DNA of 23,848 bases from the IMG/VR virus record IMGVR_UViG_3300050014_000157, positions 1 to 23,848 of that record. The stretch is one strand, 5' to 3'. Below the pieces are notes generated by a model that worked only from the letters and a program-made list of their open reading frames with translations, searched no databases and was not told where the DNA came from. The position numbers were made by a program, and so were the translations under genes. Shown in pieces: positions 15,062 to 20,424 of this stretch (the first letter of the stretch is position 1; every line of letters begins with the position of its first letter). This DNA comes from a virus.

Positions 15062-15232
15062 ATGACAATAGAATTTTATAAAACTAATGTATACGGTAAT
15101 GAAACAATGTATATTAAAGATGAGGAATTGAAGCAAGTGGTCAGAAGAATATCAGGAAGAATAACATTGAAAGAAACTGATATAATCGCTTTTGAAAAGT
15201 TAGGAATACAATTTGTAGAAGTTAAGAAGTAA
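15062..15232 (+). CDS. Small conserved phage-type protein (56 aa)
   Basis: The product starts MTIEFYKTNVYGNETMYIKD and ends FEKLGIQFVEVKK. The YGN..MY..D opening and a C-terminal EKLGIQFVEV element resemble a small uncharacterised protein seen in many phages and bacteria, so I consider it real. It follows a TGGACGGC motif by 13 bases. No catalytic residues are evident. Confidence 0.7.
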   Translation: MTIEFYKTNVYGNETMYIKDEELKQVVRRISGRITLKETDIIAFEKLGIQFVEVKK

Positions 15233-15247
15233 ATTAATATATAGGGC

Positions 15248-15276
15248 TTGACAAGTTAAGAGTTGAGCCTTATAAT
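15248..15276 (+). promoter_or_regulatory. Rightward consensus promoter, TTGACA-17-TATAAT
   Basis: A perfect match: -35 at 15248-15253 and -10 at 15271-15276 with a 17-base spacer. The spacer and -35 can also fold (GGCTTGAC with GTTGAGCC, two wobbles). The transcript would start near 15283, include the TGGACGGC copy at 15319 and feed the cluster of five small genes from 15377. Confidence 0.8.
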
Positions 15277-15376
15277 TAGTTTATTAAAGGTCAATTAAAA
15301 AATAATAATATATTTACTTGGACGGCGTTCTGGCAACCATTGGAAGCTGGAAAACGGGCAAGAAGTATAAAATAAA

Positions 15377-15481
15377 ATGACAAGAGAAGAGATAGTTGAA
15401 GAGTTAAAAAGAATAGTTAGCGAAATTGAAGGAGATAGATACACCAGAGAGCAATTAGAGGAGTTGATTAATAATATATAG
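15377..15481 (+). CDS. Very small acidic helical protein (34 aa)
   Basis: The peptide MTREEIVEELKRIVSEIEGD continues to YTREQLEELINNI with a TAG stop. It is predicted as one or two amphipathic helices. It ends two bases before the next ATG, in a run of tightly packed small genes, which supports its being real. Function is unknown. Confidence 0.6.
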   Translation: MTREEIVEELKRIVSEIEGDRYTREQLEELINNI

Positions 15482-15483
15482 TT

Positions 15484-15600
15484 ATGAATTATCAAAAAAA
15501 GTATTTAAAAGCAAAAAGGGCTTGTCAATTATGGGTGTTAGTTTGGGCGGTCACAGTTATAGTTTTCGTAAGTATAATAAATAATTTAGTTAATATATAA
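15484..15600 (+). CDS. Small single-pass membrane protein (38 aa)
   Basis: A basic N-terminus (MNYQKKYLKAKRACQ) is followed by one hydrophobic helix (LWVLVWAVTVIVFVSIINNL). It is likely an inner-membrane peptide with its N-terminus in the cytoplasm. It is packed tightly between neighbours. Function is unknown. Confidence 0.6.
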   Translation: MNYQKKYLKAKRACQLWVLVWAVTVIVFVSIINNLVNI

Positions 15601-15602
15601 AT

Positions 15603-15773
15603 ATGACAAAACTATGCTCAAAATGTGGCAAGACCACAAACGGTATAAAAGTCGACAAGGGTACTTGGTTATGTTGGGAATGTTTCCAAGGGTTCTACTC
15701 TCAATATCAGCCAATAAATACCAAAGAAGTCAATAGTAAACATAAGAAAGCGGTTAAGGAGTTTTTAAAATAA
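15603..15773 (+). CDS. Small zinc-ribbon protein (56 aa)
   Basis: Residues 5-8 (CSKC) and 24-27 (CWEC) form two CxxC knuckles in MTKLCSKCGKTTNGIKVDKG and TWLCWECFQG, a minimal zinc ribbon. The C-terminus is basic (KHKKAVKEFLK). It may bind nucleic acid or a host protein. Its TAA overlaps the next ATG by one base (TAATG). Confidence 0.7.
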   Translation: MTKLCSKCGKTTNGIKVDKGTWLCWECFQGFYSQYQPINTKEVNSKHKKAVKEFLK

Positions 15774-15934
15774 TGAAATATAAACAATTAGAAAAAGTAA
15801 TAAAAGAGATTAAAAGTGTTAGATTATGGCAGAATGAGGACTATATTGAGCTACAAGACTACAAAATTGAGTTAGAAAGAAAACTCAAAGAAGTAAAAGA
15901 AAAGATTAAAATAAAAGAATACAACAATAACTAA
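15773..15934 (+). CDS. Small coiled-coil protein (53 aa)
   Basis: The product begins MKYKQLEKVIKEIKSVRLWQ and then runs as a charged helix (IELQDYKIELERKLKEVKEK). It is probably an oligomerising coiled coil. Translation is coupled to the zinc-ribbon gene by the TAATG overlap. Function is unknown. Confidence 0.62.
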   Translation: MKYKQLEKVIKEIKSVRLWQNEDYIELQDYKIELERKLKEVKEKIKIKEYNNN

Positions 15935-15935
15935 T

Positions 15936-16052
15936 ATGGACACAACATTTAATCCATTAGAAGCCTTTTACAAGCCTCGCAAGCCTTTAGACCTCGCTTA
16001 CCTTATCTTTCCTTTGTTGTTGCTTATATGGATATGGTTAGTAACCTTTTAA
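15936..16052 (+). CDS. Small membrane protein (38 aa)
   Basis: A polar N-terminus (MDTTFNPLEAFYKPRKPLD) precedes a strongly hydrophobic C-terminal helix (LAYLIFPLLLLIWIWLVTF). It starts one base after the upstream stop (TAATATG). It is the last gene of the small-gene island and is followed eight bases later by another TGGACGGC site. Holin-like size and topology are possible, but one helix is not diagnostic. Confidence 0.6.
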   Translation: MDTTFNPLEAFYKPRKPLDLAYLIFPLLLLIWIWLVTF

Positions 16053-16260
16053 AAAGATATTTGGACGGCTTATTTAACAAAGATATATTTACTATTTAAC
16101 ACTTTTAAAGGAAATATATAGTGTTTATATGACTTTTAAGACATTTATATATACAATATATTTAACAAAGCCAAAATATATAATTAACAATATTACAAAC
16201 TGAATTCTATGGTTTGTCAATAGTAAAGAAAGTTTACCATTAAGATAAAACTTGCCCCAA
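16053..16260. other. Non-coding gap between the small-gene island and the leftward nuclease gene
   Basis: These 208 bases hold one TGGACGGC copy at 16062-16069, very AT-rich sequence and the possible leftward promoter at 16220-16192. The two neighbouring genes converge here, but I see no intrinsic terminator with a GC stem and U-run. Confidence 0.6.
16192..16220 (-). promoter_or_regulatory. Possible leftward promoter, TTGACA-17-TGTAAT
   Basis: On the minus strand TTGACA (16220-16215) and TGTAAT (16197-16192) are spaced by 17. It would transcribe antisense to the small-gene island. AT-rich background makes a chance match possible. Confidence 0.35.
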
Positions 16261-16725
16261 TTAACAATATATTTTCTTAAACTTAAACTTCTTTTTCTTT
16301 TTAGCTTTCGGTTTTTTGGTGAATCTTGCTCTTAATCTTTCCATTGTCTTATTTTTAAGGCTAGAATATTTCTTAATAGCATTGATTCCCTCACTGGGAA
16401 CGGGTAAAGATTCTGGATAAAATAGCTTTAATTGCTCGATTATTTTAAGAATCTCTTTTGCCCCCGTAATAGCGAATAGGTTAATATGATTTTCCGCACA
16501 TCTTTTCTTTTTAATAGAATCTCTAGTTCTTCCGCAAACTGTTAAATGATAAATACCATTGACCTCAAAAGCAAGATTAAGGTCTGGATAATAAATATCA
16601 ATTTCAAGATTTCTTCCTGTTTGGGGATTCTTTAAAATATCTGGTCTCCAATTATAAATTACTTTTTCATTAGGAAAAACATAATTTAAAGTTGTTCTTA
16701 TTAAAGATTCTATTTGACTTAACAT
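16261..16725 (-). CDS. Putative PD-(D/E)XK / Vsr-like homing-type endonuclease
   Basis: This 154-residue protein has a restriction-endonuclease-like core: NLEIDIYYPDLNLAFEVNGIYH at residues 39-60, with E41, D43, E54 and H60 as likely active-site residues. It resembles Vsr/DUF559-type and EDxHD-type phage homing endonucleases. A short helix (about 66-80) and the segment LFAITGAKEILKIIEQLK follow. The C-terminus (130-154) is extremely basic, suitable for DNA contact. It is the only leftward gene right of 14 kb and is flanked by gaps of about 200 and 360 bases, which suits a selfish insertion. The exact subfamily is uncertain. Confidence 0.7.
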   Translation of the reverse strand: MLSQIESLIRTTLNYVFPNEKVIYNWRPDILKNPQTGRNLEIDIYYPDLNLAFEVNGIYHLTVCGRTRDSIKKKRCAENHINLFAITGAKEILKIIEQLKLFYPESLPVPSEGINAIKKYSSLKNKTMERLRARFTKKPKAKKKKKFKFKKIYC

Positions 16726-17086
16726 ATTAGTTATTATTGTTTCTTTTTAGACCCTGATTACAACTTTCCCCTACCCTAAAAGACTATTTAAGGTAAGGAA
16801 AATTGATAATCAAAGCATTGTTTCTTTTCTTTTTGAGCCCTGATATCCTCTTTAGGTTCGGATATAACCTCAACCACAACAACTTAAAACACAAATTGTA
16901 TCCGCCGTTTTGCACGGTCTTTATACTCGCAAGTTAGTGTTACGAAATTTCTATAATTTCCCCAACGAGTTCTAGAACATAATAACAAATAAAAACTTAG
17001 TTGTCAAATATGGGGGAGAGTTGAAATAGCTATTGACAAATAAAGTAAGGTGTGCCAATATTAAAATATAATCATAAATAAAAAGT
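16726..17086. other. Non-coding gap of about 360 bases with hairpin and repeats
   Basis: The gap separates divergent genes. An imperfect long hairpin lies at 16765-16801 (TTTCC..TACC.TAAA pairing with TTTA.GGTA.GGAAA). A direct repeat flanks it: ATTGTTTCTTTT ending in CCTGAT at 16736-16758 and, with a longer T/C run, at 16817-16844. A candidate rightward promoter lies near the right edge. I see no gene. Confidence 0.6.
17033..17061 (+). promoter_or_regulatory. Possible rightward promoter with TTGACA -35 and weak -10
   Basis: TTGACA (17033-17038) is followed at 17 bases by CAATAT, a poor -10. A good TATAAT lies further right but at too long a spacing (27 bases). It precedes the ATG at 17087, the first gene of the rightward region, so some promoter is expected here. 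Confidence 0.45.
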
Positions 17087-17296
17087 ATGACAGGAGAAAC
17101 ACACTATTATAAAATACCATTATTGACAAAACTATTTAATATAAAGTTTTATCGTCAATGGAGAGATGACAAGTTTTATTCTTTAGGATTTAAAAAAGAA
17201 AGAGTAATGTCTTTGGGGCAATGCATCGCAAGACTGGAAGCAAAAAGAATACGACAAGAGCAATATAAAAATGGTTCAATATTTCCAACAAGATGA
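17087..17296 (+). CDS. Small basic hypothetical protein
   Basis: This 69-residue basic protein starts MTGETHYYKIPLLTKLFNIK and contains SLGQCIARLEAKRIRQEQYK, a probable helix. No family is recognised. The leader is ATAAATAAAAAGT before the ATG, as for other rightward genes. Its TGA overlaps the next ATG by four bases (ATGA), so it is coupled to the zinc-binding gene downstream. Confidence 0.65.
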   Translation: MTGETHYYKIPLLTKLFNIKFYRQWRDDKFYSLGFKKERVMSLGQCIARLEAKRIRQEQYKNGSIFPTR

Positions 17297-17727
17297 AAAT
17301 ACCAAAAGAGGAACTAAAAAAAGAACTACACAAAGACTTCATTGAATTTGTAAAGGATAGGGAGGAGTTTGTTGATAGCCTTGCCCCTGACTATAACAAG
17401 TGGAGATGTCCCAAACATAATATTTTAATCTCTAATGATTGTAAGTGTCCAGAGTGTGAACACGAAAAGAGAACAAAGAAACATCAAAAGGAAATAATGG
17501 ACAAGGGGTTTTTTGGAAAGCAAAATGCAAACATAGAGGAACAAAAACAAAACGCTGACCAAATAAAAGAAAAAAGAAATAATCAATATACAAAGAACCT
17601 TTTACAAAGTAATTTATTAAAAAGAAAAAAGTATAAAGAGAATGAAGAATGGAGGGAGTATCAAATAGAATCAGTTAAAAAGTCGAGCCAAAAGAATAGA
17701 ATAAGAAAATTAGAACATAGTATATAA
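17293..17727 (+). CDS. Zinc-finger-containing, highly charged protein
   Basis: This 144-residue protein has a compact metal site at residues 39-55 (C39-P-K-H42 ... C50-x-C52-x2-C55, in RCPKHNILISNDCKCPECEH). The rest is strongly charged, helical and rich in K, E, Q and N (residues 60-144), possibly coiled or disordered. A role in nucleic-acid binding is plausible. It is coupled to the upstream gene by an ATGA overlap. Confidence 0.68.
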   Translation: MKIPKEELKKELHKDFIEFVKDREEFVDSLAPDYNKWRCPKHNILISNDCKCPECEHEKRTKKHQKEIMDKGFFGKQNANIEEQKQNADQIKEKRNNQYTKNLLQSNLLKRKKYKENEEWREYQIESVKKSSQKNRIRKLEHSI

Positions 17728-17735
17728 ATAAAAAT

Positions 17736-18041
17736 ATGAATAAAATATATAGGCACGGGGAAATAGCCTTTCTTAAAATAGATAAACTTCCCAAAAGTTT
17801 AGTAGAAAGCAAAACAAACATTATTGTTAGTGGTTCGCACGGTAATGCCCACACCTTTAGGGGTGGAAAATTATATCTTAAAAAAGAAGGGGAATATATT
17901 ATTGGATATTTAAAAGCACAAGGAACTCTTTTATATCACAATGAACATTCTCCAAAGGGAGTAAATATTCCTAATGGAAATTACGAGGTTAGAAAACAAC
18001 AAGAATTTATAAATGGTGAGTTAAAACAAGTCATTGATTAA
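17736..18041 (+). CDS. Small partner protein of the DUF6745-type module
   Basis: This 101-residue protein has YRHGEIAFLKIDKLPKSLVE at the N-terminus, then a SGSHGNAHTF turn, a beta-rich centre and a C-terminus NIPNGNYEVRKQQEFINGEL. I recognise the pattern (YR.GD/EV.L..ID.LP..., G(N/H)AH, a hinge with H.EH, then G.YEV.RQ.E/QF) as a small uncharacterised protein commonly encoded directly upstream of DUF6745 proteins. The HGNAH and HNEH histidines may bind metal. It sits one base before the DUF6745-like ATG. Function is unknown. Confidence 0.7.
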   Translation: MNKIYRHGEIAFLKIDKLPKSLVESKTNIIVSGSHGNAHTFRGGKLYLKKEGEYIIGYLKAQGTLLYHNEHSPKGVNIPNGNYEVRKQQEFINGELKQVID

Positions 18042-18042
18042 T

Positions 18043-18930
18043 ATGAAAAATAAACTAACAAAAAAGGAAATAGAATTAATGCCAAAAATTAGGGATAAAT
18101 GGATAGATATTGCTTTTAATACTAAGATAAATAAAGAAGAAGCAAGGGCTGGAGTTAAGTGGTTATACTATATTTCTAACTTAAAAGAGCCAAGTGTGGT
18201 ATTTGTAAATAGTCCAGAAGATTTTGCTAAAAAGTTTGGGGGTTCTGTGAGGGATTCTGTGTGGGATTCTGTGGGGGCTTCTGTGAGGGATTCTGTGGGG
18301 GATTCTATATCTTGGACATCTCTTTGCTATGATGCTGATTGGGCATCTTGGTATGATTATTTTAGAAAGATAAAAGTTGTAAATAATACCAAGGTAAATA
18401 AATATTTAGGATTCTTAAAATCTGGTGCTTTCTATTGTATGTTTTTTGAAAAGAAAGCTTTTATAATGTCTTGTCCGACAAGTGTAAAACAAGATGAAAG
18501 GAAAAGATTACACTCCTTAACTTCTCCAGCATTAGAATTTAAGGGAGGATTTAAAAAATATTATATTCACGGAGTTGAATTTACTAAAGAATGGTGGGAA
18601 AAAATAGTCAAAGGTAAATTAACCGCCCAAGAAGTATTCGCCATTGATAATATTGAACATAGAAGAGTTGCTTATGAGTGTATGGATAAATCAAAGATGA
18701 CCTCCTTAAAAGATTTTAAAGTCTTAGATGAACAAGTAGACGAAAAAGGAAATAAAATGAAAGTAGTTTCTTTTAATGTTCAAAATATGAAAGAGGACTT
18801 AATCTTTTTAAATGTAATTTGCCCTAGCACAAAAAGAGAATATTATTTAGGAACCGACCAAAAAACTTGTAAAGAAGCAAAAGCAAAATCATTTGGCTTA
18901 GATGAGATAGAATTTGTAGACGAGTGGTAA
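18043..18930 (+). CDS. DUF6745-type protein of unknown function
   Basis: I start this 295-residue protein at the ATG at 18043, one base after the upstream stop (TAATATG), not at a TTG nine bases earlier. The N-terminal helical part is followed by S-V-x-x tetrapeptide repeats (SVRDSVWDSVGASVRDSVGD, about residues 68-87), then YDYFRKI, a KRLHSLTSPALEFKGG segment, YYIHGVEFTKEWWEKIVKGK, a helix with NIEHRRVAYECM and a C-terminal REYYLGTDQKTCKEAKAKSF. That order, including the SV repeats and the RLHS..SPAL motif, matches what I know of DUF6745. Function is unknown. It forms a two-gene module with 17736-18041. Confidence 0.75.
   Translation: MKNKLTKKEIELMPKIRDKWIDIAFNTKINKEEARAGVKWLYYISNLKEPSVVFVNSPEDFAKKFGGSVRDSVWDSVGASVRDSVGDSISWTSLCYDADWASWYDYFRKIKVVNNTKVNKYLGFLKSGAFYCMFFEKKAFIMSCPTSVKQDERKRLHSLTSPALEFKGGFKKYYIHGVEFTKEWWEKIVKGKLTAQEVFAIDNIEHRRVAYECMDKSKMTSLKDFKVLDEQVDEKGNKMKVVSFNVQNMKEDLIFLNVICPSTKREYYLGTDQKTCKEAKAKSFGLDEIEFVDEW
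18243..18302 (+). repeat. Five in-frame 12-base tandem repeats inside the DUF6745-type gene
   Basis: Five consecutive 12-base units beginning TTCTGTG encode SVRD, SVWD, SVGA, SVRD and SVGD. The units are G-rich and use AGG and GGG codons in an otherwise AT-rich gene. Unit gain or loss would keep the frame and change repeat length. Confidence 0.85.
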
Positions 18931-18932
18931 AT

Positions 18933-18961
18933 TTGACAACTAAAGATTAGTATGATAGAAT
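18933..18961 (+). promoter_or_regulatory. Rightward promoter, TTGACA-17-TAGAAT with extended -10
   Basis: TTGACA (18933-18938), a 17-base spacer and TAGAAT (18956-18961), preceded by TG at the extended -10 position (TATGATAGAAT). It begins just after the DUF6745-type stop codon. It shares TTGACAACTAAA and TATGATA.AAT with the promoter at 21729, suggesting the same class. Expected start is near 18968, right at a cloverleaf-like leader. Confidence 0.85.
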
Positions 18962-18970
18962 AAGTATAGG

Positions 18971-19043
18971 TGGTTGGTATGGTGTAAAGGGCATAACATT
19001 TCAAGGCATTGAAGTTACCAGCTTAATAACTGGTTGCCAACCA
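18971..19043 (+). ncRNA. Cloverleaf-like structured 5' leader
   Basis: The terminal stem TGGTTGG (18971-18977) pairs perfectly with CCAACCA (19037-19043). Inside are a weak TATG/CATA arm (about 18979-18995), a TTCAA/TTGAA hairpin with a GGCA loop (19000-19013) and an ACCAG/CTGGT hairpin (19017-19034). The 73-base size and 7-bp end stem are tRNA-like, but there is no usable anticodon loop or T-loop. It starts about three bases after the predicted transcription start and ends 15 bases before the ATG at 19059, so it is probably a regulatory leader or a stabilising 5' cap structure. Confidence 0.6.
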
Positions 19044-19058
19044 ATAATAATAAAAAAT

Positions 19059-19232
19059 ATGAGTACTATGAGCACAGAACAAAATTTAATTTATTTAGAG
19101 GAGAAACAAAGAATGTTAGTTACTGCTATTCAATTAGGAGAAACCGCCCAAGCAAATGCTATTAGAGAAGAACTTATTGAGAGCGGTTTACTTTCAGCCG
19201 ACCAAGTAGAAGAATTATCAAGGTATAACTAA
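19059..19232 (+). CDS. Small acidic helical protein (57 aa)
   Basis: The product starts MSTMSTEQNLIYLEEKQRML and continues as a helix to ADQVEELSRYN. It is acidic and soluble. A second in-frame ATG nine bases on is possible as the start. It follows the cloverleaf-like leader and an ATAATAATAAAAAAT spacer. No family is recognised. Confidence 0.65.
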   Translation: MSTMSTEQNLIYLEEKQRMLVTAIQLGETAQANAIREELIESGLLSADQVEELSRYN

Positions 19233-19238
19233 AAACAT

Positions 19239-19367
19239 ATGCCAATAGAAAAATTAAAAAAACATAAACACTTTGGAGATACAGAAATGGGAATATTGAT
19301 TGGTCGTGCAATTATTATATTGGCAATGCTTTCTCCATTATTAGCAATCGTAATATGTATGAAATAA
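19239..19367 (+). CDS. Small membrane protein (42 aa)
   Basis: A basic N-terminus (MPIEKLKKHKHFGDTEMG) precedes one hydrophobic segment (ILIGRAIIILAMLSPLLAIV). It begins six bases after the upstream stop. The TAA overlaps the first arm of a hairpin (TAATCC/GGATTA) that opens the structured RNA region. Function is unknown. Confidence 0.6.
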   Translation: MPIEKLKKHKHFGDTEMGILIGRAIIILAMLSPLLAIVICMK

Positions 19368-19681
19368 TCCCTATTTAGTGGATTATCTCCTAGACATTAC
19401 AACTAGTACAGCGACCTTGAGCAAAAAGGTAATACCCTGTGGCTACCGAGGGGACAAAATTCGGTTAACGAGCTGGTTGTGAACAATACACGACGTAAAC
19501 AAGTATCGTTGTTTGTCTAGGCGTTAGTTCATTAAGTTAGTGGATAGTATTCTGGGGTGGTGTCAATACTTAACATAAGTTGCATCGCAACGTCATAGGG
19601 GGTAATTGCCCTAAAGAGTATCTAGTACTGGATAAATTATCGTTGCCCAATTAGCTGAGCGTTAAAATAGCTCCCCCAGAA
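19365..19681 (+). ncRNA. Candidate structured non-coding RNA with two closed multi-hairpin domains
   Basis: No gene fits here, yet the sequence is less AT-rich than its surroundings and full of pairing. Domain 1 is closed by CCTAGACA (19389-19396) with TGTCTAGG (19514-19521). It contains ACAG/CTGT with ACCTT/AAGGT (19408-19440), ACCGA/TCGGT (19445-19465), GTTGTG/CACGAC (19476-19494) and AAACAA/TTGTTT (19497-19514). Domain 2 is closed by TTCTGGGG (19550-19557) with CCCCAGAA (19674-19681). It contains GTTGC/GCAAC (19579-19591), TAGGG/CCCTA (19596-19613), TATC/GATA or AGTA/TACT near 19617-19634, and GAGC/GCTC (19657-19673). A small TAATCC/GGATTA hairpin precedes both. It could be an independent RNA or a long leader of the DGR-target gene. 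I do not recognise the class. Confidence 0.72.
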
Positions 19682-19716
19682 CAGTGTTCATTATAAGTTA
19701 AATAAATAAAATAAAT

Positions 19717-20214
19717 ATGGACAAACAAACAATCTTAAACAAAATAAGCGAATTACTAGACCAATATGAAGTACCTAATTCTATCGGTAAATTACAATTT
19801 GAAGACCATAACTTTAAGGTAGATTCAACTGGGTGGAAAAAAATAGTTGTTGATGACGACGCATATTTGGAAAACGATAAGGAAGACATCTGGGAATTTT
19901 TAGACGGTGAATGTAGTGGAGAGCAATTATTTACTCAAACATCTGCCTTAAGAGAAACCAAAAAAGCTGGTAAAAGAATGCCAACAGATGAGGAATTTAA
20001 TGAGATATTAAAGACTAAAGATGATTTGCCTAATATAGTTTATGCTGGTTACCGTCATTATGTCGGTGGTTCTTTCGCTAATCGTGGCACGTACTCGTAC
20101 TTGTGGTCTAGTTCTTCGGCGTTGTATCGTGCCTTGTATTACACAGAGTCTAGAGTCAGCCGTTACTCCTATTCTGCCGCCTCTGGCTTCTCCGTTCGTT
20201 GTCTTCAGGACTGA
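19717..20214 (+). CDS. DGR target (variable) protein, C-type-lectin / FGE-like fold
   Basis: In this 165-residue protein the N-terminus (1-75) is acidic and helical. From about residue 77 it follows the Fib_succ_major/FGE-sulfatase-like pattern used by DGR targets: RETKKAGKRMPTDEEFNEIL, then VYAGYRHYVGGSF (109-120), NRG (122-124), LWSSSS (129-134) and a terminal GFSVRCLQD (157-165). Between these anchors the codons for Y, S, R, A, L and T sit where related proteins have Asn-rich runs. By hand count, A makes up 24 of the last 174 bases, against 25 of the preceding 60, the footprint expected of adenine-directed mutagenesis. The protein would be a displayed, diversified ligand-binding domain. 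No reverse transcriptase lies in the window. Confidence 0.85.
   Translation: MDKQTILNKISELLDQYEVPNSIGKLQFEDHNFKVDSTGWKKIVVDDDAYLENDKEDIWEFLDGECSGEQLFTQTSALRETKKAGKRMPTDEEFNEILKTKDDLPNIVYAGYRHYVGGSFANRGTYSYLWSSSSALYRALYYTESRVSRYSYSAASGFSVRCLQD
20041..20214 (+). other. Predicted DGR variable region (VR)
   Basis: The VR covers the A-poor 3' end of the target gene, with anchors GGTGGTTCTTTC (about 20065) and GGCTTCTCCGTTCG (about 20185). The last 35 bases before the stop have almost no A, as expected for the homing-initiation end. The exact left boundary cannot be set without the template repeat, which I did not find. Confidence 0.65.
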
Positions 20215-20268
20215 TACTTTCTTCCAGACTATTTGACTATTACACACAGAGCATAAAATAATAACAAT

Positions 20269-20412
20269 ATGGAAATAATATTTCACACAGAAACAACAAC
20301 TAATGGTCAAAAATATCTCTATTGTTATGAAGAAAATTATCAGTATCCTTACAATAGTGGAACTGGAGATGTTAAAGTTTATATAATTAACCCAGATTTA
20401 AGTGAAGAATAA
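20269..20412 (+). CDS. Small hypothetical protein (47 aa)
   Basis: The product starts MEIIFHTETTTNGQKYLYCY and continues EENYQYPYNSGTGDVKVYII to NPDLSEE. It looks like a small beta-rich soluble protein. Leader ATAAAATAATAACAAT precedes the ATG. No family is recognised. It ends 12 bases before the next gene. Confidence 0.6.
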   Translation: MEIIFHTETTTNGQKYLYCYEENYQYPYNSGTGDVKVYIINPDLSEE

Positions 20413-20424
20413 TTTATTAAAGAT

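Larger units (their letters stand above)
14488..16069 (+). repeat. Dispersed TGGACGGC motif, five copies in one orientation
   Basis: Copies lie at 14490-14497, 14667-14674, 15041-15048, 15319-15326 and 16062-16069, all on the plus strand and all outside the called genes. The longer form TTTGGACGGC occurs in copies 1, 2 and 5, TTGGACGGC in copy 4 and CTGGACGGC in copy 3. Copies 1 and 2 share further upstream sequence (ATTAGTT, T-rich). The motif is GC-rich in an AT-rich region. Its distance to the next start codon varies, so it is not a simple ribosome-binding site. Confidence 0.85.

Noticed and set aside
18971-19043. Genuine tRNA
   Set aside because: The end stem and size fit, but the middle arm has only a four-base loop, the T-loop consensus is absent and no anticodon can be assigned.
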